Assembly (NCBI GenBank): GCA_015179025.1
Contig: WHUX01000238.1
Coordinates: 1-64,000, forward strand
Direction of reading: 5' to 3'
From: Terfezia claveryi
Taxonomy: Eukaryota > Ascomycota > Pezizomycetes > Pezizales > Pezizaceae
DNA: 64,000 bases
A program made the translations under genes and the position numbers. Under the pieces are notes generated by a model that worked only from the letters and a program-made list of their open reading frames with translations, was not told the DNA's origin and made no database searches. Each line of letters opens with the position of its first letter. Position 1 is the stretch's first letter. Below, in pieces: positions 32,591-44,389 of the stretch.

Positions 32591-35322
32591 TCAAGCCAAA
32601 TAGTGATCATCACTTCCACTAACTTGCAGTCCCAAATTCATCTCCCTGACCGCCCTCGCCATCACATTCACGAACCTTCCCTTCGTATCTTCATCCTGCC
32701 TCGCGGTCTCCACGCCCATCAGAATTTTCTTGATACCCACATTCACTGCTCTAGTACTCGTCGCCTGTGACAACCCATCCAAAACCCGCATTTGACCATT
32801 TGCTTCTGGGAATAACTTGACTTCCTCCAAGATATACGCTAACTCATGGTGACTCTGCACATTTGGCACAGGGATTTCCGCATCAAAGCTGTTTAAGAGG
32901 CCGAGCTGCTCTAGGGTACTCCTTTCAGTGGAGGTTCCGATAATTAAGAGCCTGCGACCCTTGGGGGGTTGTTTTCGCAAGAGGACTAAAATAGCCTGCA
33001 AAACTGTGTTGGAGAAACGAGGGCCGATGGGCACGTAGTCAAGAATACGTTCGATGTTATCCAAAATGACTATATTGATGGGGGATTTGTATGCGTCCAT
33101 GAACACTTTGGACAGATAGCTGACTTTGCTCATCTCGTTGAACCCAACCATATTTTCGGGGCTTACCAGCTTAATGAATGGGAATTCACTCGCCAAGGCA
33201 ATTTGGGCGGCGAGTGCGGTCTTCCCAGAACCGGGGGGCCCATGCATAAGAATGGAGACCAAGGGCGTCTTCTCAGAATTTCGGACTTGCTGTACGAATA
33301 AGTTGCCTTCTGATAGAATAGCATTAATATTGTCGCTGTATCGGATGATTCCACCTTGTAAGCATGTCTCAAGTTCCTCCTCACTAACACCAAATGCCGG
33401 GCGAACCTCTTCGAGTGCGTGCATGAAATCTTGACGGTTCACTTTAAGATTTTCGATATTATCGGAAATACCAGCAACTGTACCGACCTTCACATGTCGA
33501 TTGAAAGCAAACGACGTCGCACTCTTAACCAGTCCTCCAATCTCAGCACCGGAAAAGTTTTTTGTCAAAGCAGCAAGCTCGTCAATGTCAACATCAGTGT
33601 CCATAGCATCGTTTGTGCGCATCTTGTTTGTGTGAATCTTGAGAATTTGGCGGCGGCCAGTTTCATCCGGAAGGGAGATTTCCATGTGGACTTCCAGACG
33701 GCCTGGGCGAAGTAAAGCCTCATCAATCATGTCCATTCGGTTTGTCATACCAATGATTAAAATATTGTTGAGTTGGTCAACGCCATCCATCTAGTTCAGG
33801 GTAACGGTAAGTAACATAGCAACGTAAAATTGTTGGGCTGAGCGTACCTTAGATAAAAGCTGATTGACAACTGAATCACCAACACCTGTGCCGTCATTCT
33901 TACTTCCACGCTGCTTGCAAATTGCATCCAATTCATCAAAGATGATGATATGTAGACCACTCTCCTCGGCCTTCTCCTTATACTCTTTCTCCGCATCCGC
34001 AAAGAGCTTTCGGATGTTCTCTTCAGATTGTCCAACAAACTTATTGAGAATTTCAGGCCCGTTAACGACCTTTGGCTCCCTAGCATTTAACATTTTACCA
34101 ATCTGGCGTGCAATCAAAGTCTTTCCCGTTCCTGGCGGTCCGTATAATAGTATACCCTTCACATGCTGGATACCCAACTTCTCTACCAGACCTGGAGGGA
34201 AAATTCGCGATGCGAAAGCTCTTCGGAATATAGCAGAGAATTCGTTGTCCAAACCACCAATACCCATATCTTCGAATTTGAAATTTGGCTGGATGATGGA
34301 ATTGGCAGCTGGCCTCTTGTTGGACCCCTTCAGCTTAATAGGTGATTTGGCATCCTTAAAGAAGGTGATGAAAGTATGTGGAGTGAGGATACCACGGTCA
34401 TATGGCGCGGTGGACGTTGGTGCGTCACCGGCACCTCCCTTCTTCTCCATGAGTGATAAATCGACGATTTGTACAGCTTTTACTACGAACAACAATTTTA
34501 TGTTACGAAGGTCCATAATGAGACGCTGTCCTGGCGCAAATATTTGATTTTGGTAGTTCTACAGCATATGTCAGAGAATGCTATAAACATGTCGATGAGG
34601 TTGGAAATGGTAGTGAATGGCGGCAAAACTTACCCTTATAAATACTTTTGCCAAGTCATCCTGGTCGTATGCCTCCTCAGTGATTTTCTTGGACGCGAAC
34701 CCAACCTCTAGGTCTAGACTTCCCAGATAGGCCTGTTTTCCAGCACTGAACGGGTCATAGGGCGCTATTGTGACTGTGTCCGTGAGAGACCATCTCGCCC
34801 AATCTCTGTGCGCAGAAGAGAACCCGGCATAGCCCTGAGGAAACCCTTCAACGGGTCTGATTGTCACCACGAATAAATCATCACAAAGCACATACTGCTC
34901 CTCCCTGAAGTCTAGTGGCGAAACAGCTACTCTGAGCCTAGCATTAGTATCGATGAGATGATCTAGAGCTATGTGGCTCCTACTAACAAGTTTGTTATGA
35001 TGAACTCCTCGTTAGGGCTCTTAGCAAGCTTGAATGTCCTTGCTGGGCCTGGTGCGGTGGGTCCTGGGCCCCTCTGCACTGGAATTGGCACTGGTACTCT
35101 TAGTGGTCCTTGTCTTGGTGTAGGTGGTCCCTGATTGTATCCGGGCTCTGTAGGATAGCCTTGCGGAGGTCTTTGGTTATATCCTCTATCATTTCCTCCA
35201 TAGTCGGACCCTCCTCCATATCCACCTGGTCCGCCTTGTTGGCGGGGATCTGGCCGCGATGGTGGGTTGCCTTGGGAGAAAGGGGAGCGTCCGCTAAACA
35301 TATTGTTGAGGTACTTTGACAT
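32591..35322 (-). CDS. SEC18: SEC18/NSF, AAA ATPase that disassembles SNARE complexes
   Basis: Four exons on the minus strand (35,322-34,988; 34,937-34,634; 34,558-33,848; 33,790-32,591), introns 50, 75 and 57 bp, give 849 residues. With alpha-SNAP it uses ATP to recycle SNAREs, here plausibly including the VTI1 product encoded at 60,167. A Gly/Pro/Gln-rich start is followed by the N domain (KLAKSPNEEFIITN, then YVLCDDLFVV). D1: GPPGTGKT (Lys about 359), Walker B IIIFDELD, SRH-type NRMDMIDEALLRPGR. D2: GPPGSGKT (Lys about 640) and the divergent Walker B IVILDNIE, as is typical of the non-hydrolysing NSF D2. It shares about 580 bp of upstream DNA with the divergent ERV2-type gene. Confidence 0.93.
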
Positions 35323-35902
35323 GGTATACTTTAGTGGGGTCCGAATGTAACGGTCCGAGGGGGAATAAAATATAAATCCTTACAACTCGGGCAATTGGGC
35401 TTTAGAACTTCGTAGCTTGGGCTGTTGGGCTGTTGGGCTGAGTATTGGCTTCGATATTTGGCTAATGGTATCAGTCAACCACAGCTTTACAGGCGCAGCT
35501 CCAGTTTGTACTTACAAAAGCGTGGGTATATTCAGTGGTTTGATATTCGTGATTCGTGGAGCTGTTCGTTGAAAGGGAATGCGGTCGTCGCCGGGCTCTA
35601 ACCAGTACTTTCAAGCTGTCAGCTGCGTACCCCTCAGTCCAGGGAACTCTGTAAAACACGTGATCGGGAAATGGCTACCTAATTGCGAACGCGTCGTATT
35701 CTGCATAAGCTGACATTACCCTCTTATGCTTAATATCCTTACCAATGCAAAATCGTTATTTCGTCATGTTATGGTTATTTCTTTGAGTTTATGTTTAGCC
35801 GTCGTTCGTTTTACCTGAGTTCCTGCGTTAAGCTTCAGCGGCATAACCGTACAACCCCCCTTCCATCCACATAGTAATATCTCGAGTTCGGTCTTAAACA
35901 AC
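35323..35902. promoter_or_regulatory. Divergent promoter region, SEC18 / ERV2
   Basis: 580 bp between two start codons facing away from each other. It contains two repeats of GGGCTGTTGGGCTG near 35,420 and CT-rich tracts. No TATA box is obvious. It must hold both promoters and 5' leaders. Confidence 0.5.
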
Positions 35903-36846
35903 ATGCGGCGGAGCGGAATACCCTACCTAACGGTCATACTTATATGCGCCTTCTTCATTGCATGGTTCCTCTTGCCGTCACATCAACCTCCATTACAGCG
36001 ACTTCGGGATCCCCAATGGCCCTCCGAAGGGAAGACTCCTATTACTTTCGGGGAGCTACCAGATAATCTCCTACATGGAGACGGGATTATGCCAAAGCTT
36101 GGAAATGAGACGGTCAAGTAAGGTTTCGGGCGGCCATTTCAACAAGGGACGTTCACTAATTTTGGGAACTAGGGCTGAGCTTGGGCGAGCTTCATGGAAG
36201 GTTAGGTCTGGCCCTGGGTCCAACTGGAGGTCAGACAGCTAACATGGTATACAGCTATTCCATACCATACTTGCAAGGTTCCCGAAGAAGCCCTCCGACG
36301 ATGAGAGAGAAGCTCTGAAATCCTATGTTTACCTCTTTGCTCGCCTTTATCCCTGGTCAGTAGTGGGCCCGTCCCTTGTTCTAAGCAACCATTAACAGCT
36401 CTCCAGTGGTGAATGTGGTGAACACTTCCGGGGTCTTCTAGCCAAATATCCTCCTCAAACTTCGTCCCAGGACTCTGCTTCTCAGTGGGGTTGTTTTGTA
36501 CATAATCAAGTCAACGAGCGGCTAGGCAAACCGGACTTCGACTGCAAAACAGTCGCAGAAACATACAAATGTGGTTGCGCAGACGCAGAGGAGGGAGACG
36601 AAGGAGGTACACTCAAGTTACCCCCAGGGGAAGATTTGCTAGGGCCACTGCCTGGTCACAAGAAAGGGGTTGATACCAAAGCGAAGAAGGCCGAGGATGG
36701 TATTCTCGAGGAAGCTAGAAATCCGGAACTCAAGGGTGTGAAATTGGAGATAGAAGGGTAAGTTTCGCAGTCTCATGCTCAGTTTACTATGAAACCGGTG
36801 AAGGCTGATGATTAATGTTAAATAATACAGGTTAATGGGAGGTTAA
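35903..36846 (+). CDS. ERV2: Erv2-type FAD-linked sulfhydryl oxidase of the ER
   Basis: Makes disulfides in the ER lumen, passing electrons to oxygen through FAD. Five exons (35,903-36,117; 36,173-36,200; 36,255-36,355; 36,407-36,757; 36,831-36,846) give 236 residues. An N-terminal signal anchor (YLTVILICAFFIAWFLL) is followed by the Erv domain: RASWKLFHTILARFP, LYPCGECGEHF with the redox Cys115-x-x-Cys118 next to FAD, and HNQVNERLGKPDFDC. Then the CGC shuttle (170-172) typical of Erv2 and absent from mitochondrial Erv1. A charged tail follows. Exon 2 is only 28 bp and exon 5 only 16 bp; both are supported by frame continuity and clear splice sites. Confidence 0.88.
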
Positions 36847-37156
36847 TCCTAGAATTGATTTTTCGTATTCTTCAACGCTATGTATATATACTGATTGATG
36901 CATGCTTTTGTTTTTATTATTTTTTTTTTTTTGCACCTAGATATAAGCAAGGGTTTTTTGTAGCTTGAGAAGAGAGATCAGACATGTAACATATTTCATC
37001 AACGTAAGCACAAGGCCCTGGCCGGTGGCGCGGCAATATCTCGCTTACTAGTAGAGGGCCCAGCAGGACCCCTCTTCGGCCCTTCGATTTCAGGGGTGCA
37101 TAACGACTATAAATTCTTCCCACTTCCAGAACACTCTTCGGAATATTACTTACAAA

Positions 37157-38420
37157 AATGACTTTCCCTCCAGAGCCTACGTCCACAATTGGTGCTTTTT
37201 TCATTGTTGCCACAAGTATGAGTCAGTGATGCTAACATTATCCACTGCGGTTAGATTGGACCGACATTGGGTTCAAGGTCAGAGAAGGTACCAATTCAGC
37301 CCGTTTACATGTCACATCGCAGAGAAGTCAGTGCTGAGGTTAGGATCCTGGTATAGTGAACGGCCATGTCGAAACCAAGTTCACCAAGACCTCCGGCCAA
37401 TGGACTGAGCCCAAGTTCGTCGAAGACCCCTTCATCAGGCTTCACGGCCTTGCTCCTGGCCTAAACTACGGTTAGCTCGTACCTAGCTCTATCCCCCCTG
37501 AGCACTCTAACCCCCCAAACCTAGGCCAGCACTGTTACGAGGGCCTCAAGGCTTTCCGCCAGAAGGATGGCCAAATTCGCATCTTCCGGCCCGAACAAAA
37601 CGCTCGCCGAATGCAGCACTCTGCCTCCTTCATTGCTATTCCTGAGCCTCCAGTCGACGTTTTCTTGAAGGCAGTCCACCTCGCGGTTTCCATGAATGCG
37701 GAATTCGTTCCTCCTCATGAGACCGGTGCTAGCATGTACATCCGCCCACTACTCTTCGGCTCTAGCTGCCAACTTGGCCTCTCTCCAACAGAGGAGTACA
37801 CTCTCCTCGTGTATGTGCTCCCAGTCGGGGTCTACCATGGTGTTAAGCCCGTAGACTGCCTTGTCCTCGAGAACTTTGACCGTGCTGCACCACAGGGTGT
37901 TGGTAGCGCAAAGGTCGGAGGGAATTACGCCCCCGTCTTGATCCACTCCGAAGCTGCATACAAGAAAGGCTACGGTATCACCCTCCACCTTGACTCCGGC
38001 ACCAGGACCTACATCGACGAGTTTAGCACTTCTGGATTCCTTGCTCTCAGGAACCCTACTGTCCCAGGCGAAAAGCACACCCTCATCATTCCAGACTCTA
38101 ACTCTGTCATCAAGTCCGTGACATCCGACTCTGCTGCCCAGATTGCTGCTAAGCGGTTAGGGTGGAATGTGGAGGTTCGAAAGGTCCACTACAATGAGAT
38201 CCCAACTTTCGCCGAAGTCTTTGCTGCAGGAACTGCTGCGGGGCTGCTACCGATTAAGAGCATTGAGTTGAGGTCGCAGAATATTAAGAAGGTTTTCTGT
38301 GAGGGTGATGATCCTGGTCCTGGATATAAGCAGTTGAGCGACATCCTCAAGGGTATTCAGAGGGGGCTGGTCGAGGATAATGATGGGTGGTGTTCAACTG
38401 TTCAAGCGCCGGCACAGTAA
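37157..38420 (+). CDS. Branched-chain amino acid aminotransferase (class IV, PLP)
   Basis: Transfers amino groups between Leu/Ile/Val and 2-oxoglutarate. Four exons (37,157-37,190; 37,254-37,286; 37,357-37,470; 37,525-38,420) give 358 residues. Visible motifs are STIDWTDIGFKVRE, LAPGLNYG, YEGLKAFR, ARRMQHSA, MYIRPLLFGS, the PLP lysine in SAKVGGNYAP (Lys190), LHLDSGTRTYIDEFSTSGF, and GTAAGLLPI near the C-terminus. No mitochondrial presequence is seen, so it is probably cytosolic. The wording resembles fungal TOXF-like BCATs; the exact paralogue cannot be named. The start is chosen by homology of exon 1 (TFPPEPTSTI). Confidence 0.88.
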
Positions 38421-39184
38421 GGAGAGTAGATATGCTGGGTGCACAGAACATTTTCTTGACCTGTATGTTATAAAAATACCTGGGTTGGAGGAGATTAAAG
38501 GTTGTAGTCTAGTGGTAAAATGACCTGCTGAGAGGGCCAAGGGATTTGAAGCTTAGCACTCGAGACTACAAGGCAGCATTGTTCAAAAAAACAGAGGCAA
38601 AGCCTTTTTCTTGCCTTTGGATAGCAGGTCATGCTCCGAGCTGGAAGTATACCAGACTTGAACGCTCTGGAATAGGACGGGTACTTATCATCACATGGCT
38701 ATATCGCAGGATAAGAACCGTGTGGTGCATTTACTATTCACCAAGTATCACCACCTACTACTGTATCAACCATATAAGTTACAAATCCAAAATGTTCCAA
38801 AGCTATAATGCCAATCTCTGCGGATACCTTGCACCACCGTATTCTCTTGTTTGAACCAGTTATCATGTCCGCTGAAAATTTTACTGAGGTATGGCTCCGT
38901 CGTAAGTCGACTCAGTCTACGCAAAGCTTCAGCAAGAGCTGCTTCAAAAGCAATGGTATTCGAGTCTAGAACTGAGTGTCGGCTTCGGAAATCATCAAAA
39001 TCAAGTACTGCCAAAGTATCTGGGGAGAGGGTTAAATCATATACAGGCAACATTTTGAGTAGTCTGTGTCTGACGAGATTGCGTGCCTAAGGATGGAAAT
39101 CGACCAAGGGAGTAAGATAGTGTTCGCATCTGAAACAACGGAGTGTAATCTTACCAAATGAAGAAAAATATGCTAGCGCTATTA
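38421..39184. other. Intergenic stretch with a possible tRNA-derived fragment and one short frame
   Basis: 38,503-38,575 has an A-box-like TAGTCTAGTGGT and a weak B-box-like GATTTGAAGC, then a short A-run, and could be an old tRNA-derived SINE. On the minus strand 39,053-38,766 is a 95-codon frame from ATG (MLPVYDLTLSPDTLAVLDFDD) with no known family. Confidence 0.3.
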
Positions 39185-39369
39185 CCATTGGCTACCTACC
39201 TAATGTTGCACGTGCATGGTAGGATGCACGCTGTAAAACACCCCTGTCTCACAGCCTCCTCCTCAATACCAACGGGGGCTACACTCCTCCAAGTAATCAA
39301 CTGGCCTACCTACCTATATTAGTCGAATCACTAAGATCACGAGATTATCAAGCACTTGTTTATTCAGCC

Positions 39370-40272
39370 ATGGGCAAGTCCGATTATGAGAAAAACATTC
39401 GGAAGGCAATACAGCATGCTTGCCAAGCACCAGGGGTACCCCTTGCTAGATTTGCAGCTCTATACGGGGTAAATGCATGGACTCTACGGCGGAGAATGGC
39501 TGGAACTACACAAGATTATGCCACGGCCTCTAGGGAAAAACAATTGTTTACTGTCGGTGAAGAGAATGCAATCGGAGAGTATGTTGGTATCATGGCTGAC
39601 TGCGGATTTCCACTAAATCATGCACTTATGCAACAAATTGCACAAGATATGATCAATGAGAGGCAAACCCCACCCCATGGCTACGGAGGGGGTATTTCAG
39701 GTTCCAGAGCATCTACGGCCAATCCCCGAAATCGTCGAGAGAAGCAATTAGTCCAACAAGGGGCCATAATCTCTTCTTCAAGCTCTGACTCAACCCCTCA
39801 TATCATTGGCCAACACTGGGTAGATCGCTTTCTTAAGCGCAATTCGGGGTTCAAAAAGATCTATATCCGCTACCAGGAGAGAGCTCGAGCAGCAGCAACC
39901 AACAATGTTGAGCTTCAGGCAGATTTCCTTCGAAAACTTGCAAATCTTGTACGGCGGAAGTGGATAACTCCAGAAAACATTTGGAACTGTGATGAAAAAG
40001 GTATTACCATGGGGCGGAATAGCACTCGAACCATGGCTATTGTGCGTGTTGGAGGTAGAAGCACTGCTATGACTGAGGGATCACGAGAGTTTTGCAGTGT
40101 GCTGGAGAGTATTAATGCAGAGGGAGCTGTTATCCCACCATTCATTGTATGGCAGGGGAAGACGCACCGGGAGTCCTATTATAATGCAAAAGGAGAGCTA
40201 GAAAATGAGGCTACATTTGCCTGCTCACCAAGTGGGTATATGGATGATGAGCTGGGGCTCGCATATATGGTA
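39370..40272 (+). pseudogene. pogo-like transposase, 5' half
   Basis: From ATG 39,370: helix-turn-helix (RKAIQHACQAPGVPLARFAALYGVNAWTLRRR, broken here for description into its HTH_psq block) and a CENP-B-type DNA-binding part (QHWVDRFLKRNSGF). The DDE core begins with the first catalytic Asp in WNCDEKG and VIPPFIVWQGK. The frame is open to GTA at 40,270-40,272, where the large insert begins. The other two catalytic Asp are on the far side of the insert. Confidence 0.85.
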
Positions 40273-40801
40273 CATCAGGATAGATATTTCTGTGCCGCAA
40301 CGCCCTCTCTCGGCGCCCTGACGAACCACCTTCTACCTGTCCCGCCTCGTGCATTAGGTCGCCCCGACGCCACTCCTGGCTGATGTGCCTCTACAATACC
40401 TCTCCGTATTCTGATGGTCCTGGCACGACCAACCAACTATTGCATGCCTCTCAACGCCCTCGGCGCTGGGGCGCCCATTGGCCTTGACCCCAACTTACGT
40501 GAGTGCGTCCTTATCATCCGATTCCTTATCCTCACAATCCTACCGTAACTAACCTTCTTGTAGTAACTTGTGTTCCGTTGTTGGCTTCTCAAATTCCTCC
40601 GACGTCCCCTTGGCATTCCGGTACAGGAGTACTGAGGATGTAAAAATATAATTCAATGGTATACCGTTATTGACAAAGGCTATGCCGAACTCTCAGAGTC
40701 TTTTTGTGGCAAATTTATTCGCGGCTTTATAACCACAGTACTTGTTCATGAACTTTCGCTTCAATTCCCATTACATTCTATACATTTGGCTCCTATGTAT
40801 T

Positions 40802-43800
40802 CTAGTCATATAACTCATTCCATGTATTGAAATCAATCCTGTTGTTAACTAACCAGACCCTGTCAATCTCCAACGGTATCACATGTGCCATTCCCTCTAT
40901 GTCCGAAATCCCGATAACTTGCATTGCTCCGTCATCCTCACGTTTCTCCATCCGAATCATTCCCTCCTCACTATGTGGCCTGCTGGAACCCTTGATTCTA
41001 AGTAACCTCACATATGCTACCTCATGTGTTCCTTGCATCCTGTCCCAGATCTTGAAAAGTCCCTCCACTCTAGCTACAGTCCGACCATCGAGCTGGCCAC
41101 CGCTGTCCCATGATCGTGGCCTCCTCCTCACCCAAATCCAATCTGCCCTCACATTTCCCCGTCTTCTGAAGTCCCGATCCCCTGTCCAGCGCACATGATG
41201 GATTTGTACACCATCTCCTTGAAATTGTTGCACTGGTACCAAAACCCTACTGTAGTACTCCCCTCGGTAGTTCGCTACCTCCTCCACGTTCGGTCGGTAA
41301 CCTTCAGAATTACTGCTGAGCCATAGGTAATCTCAAACCTGCCGACCAGGTGTGGTATTTGCAGAGCTGTTGCAAGGACGGACAGGGGTTCTGGTGGTGC
41401 ATTCCGTACCTGCTGTTGGCCAGTTAATTTCGGATGGTCTTCATTCTTGACTGCACCTTCAGTATCCTTTCTCATCGACACAACTAGAGCTTTGATGTCA
41501 TAGTCAAACTTTACCTCCTTATCCCACGCACATAAATTTAACTCCAGCATTTTGAATGCATGGTCTCTTGCATGCGTGTCAAGAATCTGGACAGTTGCAT
41601 CAACCCTATTCGACCGTTTGTAGGCTTCTTTGAGTGGCTTGTGAAGGGCTTCTGTAATCTCCGTTGAATACTGCGGGAGGCTTCCAAATTGGACGACCTG
41701 TTGTGAGTAATGTGTAAGCAAGTGCAGCTTAGGGTAGTTGAATGTTGCCTGACCCAGTATATCGGTTACAAGGCCTTGTCGTTCCTCTCGATTCGCTGAT
41801 GCTTGGTTTGCCTTCTGGGTGGCAGTCACCATAAAATAACTGGAGATGGTTGCTTGATGAGCCTGAGTAGCTGCCAGATCCTTAGAGGCCCCCTTCGCTT
41901 TCCTGTGGTCAGCCTTACTTGCACGAAATTCGCCAAATACATGCCGATACTTGTGGAAGTCCTGCAGGTAGTTAGACATATATTGAATAGTCTCCGAAGT
42001 ATGACTTCGATACTGGGCTATTAGGCAGAAGTCCGACAGAGCACGAACAGCTCGTATCGCAATCTTGACGTCAGCCTAAGCAGCTGGTGTCAAGCGGCTG
42101 GTGGCCGTCTCACGGCGCATGGCAGCCGTAAAACAAGCAAGTATGACCCGTCCGAAACCGCGCATTTCTGTACCGCTCCACATGGTGATTTGGCGATACT
42201 GCTTCCATGGTGGCGTGAACCCCGAGTACGGTGGTAAGGTGCTCCATATTTCATCGAAAGTTGCAAGCCTTTTATGTTTACTCAAGAACCCTTGTATCCA
42301 CTCCATGAGATTTTTCTGGACACCTAGATGTATATTATGAAGTATGTCCGCTCGTACTATCATCGGTGGGCGGACCTTAGGAAGACCCCACAGCGCATTC
42401 TGGATGGGCTTAACATCCAAATCGGTCAAGCTGTTCTTCTGCATTAGTCCAGTCAATGTAGAGAAGGGGGGGTAAGGGGGGGTGACGAACGCATCGTTAT
42501 CATTGGCTGCCCAAAGGCGCTCATAGCGCATGTGGTCGCGCTGAGCGTACGGTCGCTTTGGTAATAATCTAAGCTGATCTCGACTCGCTATACAGATTGG
42601 ACACCGGTTCACTTTTATACAATGAATATTTACATTCTCCATGTGATCTGCAAGCCATACGGATAGGATTGGTATACAACGTCGAACATTCTCATCCCCA
42701 CATACCATATCCGACCCACCAGCCTGTCAGGAGTCAGCGAATATCCTATAGAGTCTGGTGACAGAATCCTTACCTCGAAAATAGTGACTAGTGGTGCCAG
42801 GATCCGTTCCATCAGTCGGTGTTGTGTCTCCAAGGAGTCATGCTCTTGATTCCGAACTGAGAATCCCTTGAGAGCTGTTGTTCGCTTCGGGCCTATAGGC
42901 AAGAGGCCTATGAGGATCCAGGCTTGCCATGAGGGCTTATTTCGTATATCTGATGGGATGTTCCCCAAGCTCATGAAAATTGGCCACAATTTCTTATCGC
43001 CAGAAAAGTTGGTCAAGCATGTTTGATCAGAGGTTATTAGAATAGGTATGAGGCTGGAGCCAATTGGAAGGGTCATCTGGTGGCCTGTGAGTAGCTGTTC
43101 ACAAACAGGAATGATAAATAAGTACCTGCGTGTCCCACCACCAGTCCCCTGTATGCATTCCCGTATACACCCTGTTGCCTTGTTGATCGAAGTCCCGCTG
43201 AGGTTTGAAGACAAGATACTGAGCGTACGCCTTCTGGCGGAGAAGATATTGGATGCATTGTTCAACGTCCCGATAAAAAAACATGACTCCTTTTTGGAGG
43301 TGGAAATCCACACTCCCGTGTTGCCATGCTGGTTGGTTGATCAGTGCTCGCAACTTATTCCGCCAGGTATAACTAGACCAATACCCAACCCCCAATGTCT
43401 GGAACATACCGATAGGGAGCAGTTCATACTTGAAAAATTGGTCAATCTGCTTCATTGTGGTCTTGCTCTGATGGAAGAATCGTGCTAGCTTATATTCATA
43501 AGCGTTGGTAAAAGGTGATAAAGGATTCCATGATGGGTCCCGAATCTGGATGAATAATGACTGGCGTATGACTTGCCCAACTTGAAGTGATGATGGCAGA
43601 TACTCCTCAACAGGTGGATGAAGATTCAGGGAATCCGGTGATGTGTCCTCAACGTTCGGTGCGTTAACGGTTCTAACTGTAGAGTCGGTTTGTGGGATGC
43701 ATGCGACTGTATCGGTAGTGTCTAGGCGTTGTCGCTTCAAGCTACCTGAGAGCCTATGATGGTCTGGTGCCGCGTGTTTGGGGGGTGAAGGAGCATGCAA

Positions 43801-43884
43801 TTGTTTCCCGGGGTGGTTTGTATGCAAATGTCGCCCATAATGGCCTGCCATAGTAAACTGACAGTTGCAAAATTGACACCGCAT
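40802..43884 (-). pseudogene. Plavaka-type transposase, nearly complete, one stop and one frameshift
   Basis: Starts at 43,884 with a C2H2-like finger (MRCQFCNCQFTMAGHYGRH). Exons run 43,884-43,126, 43,094-42,774 and from 42,723, with introns of about 31 bp (unusually short, limits uncertain) and 50 bp. Core blocks: YRDVEQCIQYLL, MHTGDWWWDTQ, SDQTCLTNFSGDKKLWP, CPICIA, PPMIVRADILHNIHLG, KLHLLTHYSQQVVQFGS. It ends with the same C-terminal domain as 2-517. A TAG at about 42,075 replaces a likely Gln, and the frame changes near 41,290. It may therefore be inactive unless supplied in trans. Confidence 0.8.
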
Positions 43885-44389
43885 ACTCTACTACACAAAT
43901 GTCAGTCCCGTGGAATTTGCATTCAGAGTAGTTCTCACATACAACGATCAGCGGAATCGCTAGGGCCTCAATGCAGACTCTCTGTGCCAGATTGGTTTTG
44001 GTGATGCCGTTGTGTTCGGGTGCGCTCAATAGTTATGACAGGATCACTAAAGTCCCACCGCACTAGGTATGCTGTTCCGGGTTGCACCGAATGAGCGGGT
44101 ACGTAATCGATAGTATGCGTGCCATAATGAGTGTAGGTGACTCGTCCTATATAGCCGGCTGGTGGTTTAGTATCCATAGTATTGTAACTGTCTCGACCCT
44201 CAAAGTTGTTGTTGCAGAACCAAAGAAACCAAAAGGGGAGGAGAAGAGGAATCGAAGCAATGATGCCAAGACGGCCTTTCATAATGCTCAAATAGCCCGA
44301 GCGCGAGCGGCAAAATTGGGTCTCAGACTGAAATTCGTGGCCCTGTGTTGCAATACTGCGAGGGGTCGGGTCATGCAACCAGACTAGCA

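Noticed and set aside
33864..34547. 227-codon plus-strand frame
   Set aside because: Antisense to SEC18 exon 3; its codons mirror the AAA domain.
36917..37213. 98-codon minus-strand frame
   Set aside because: Overlaps the first exon and first intron of the aminotransferase and shows no family features.
44082..44387. 101-codon plus frame and an overlapping 154-codon minus frame upstream of the Plavaka transposase
   Set aside because: Neither shows a family motif; both overlap each other and the motif-rich spacer.
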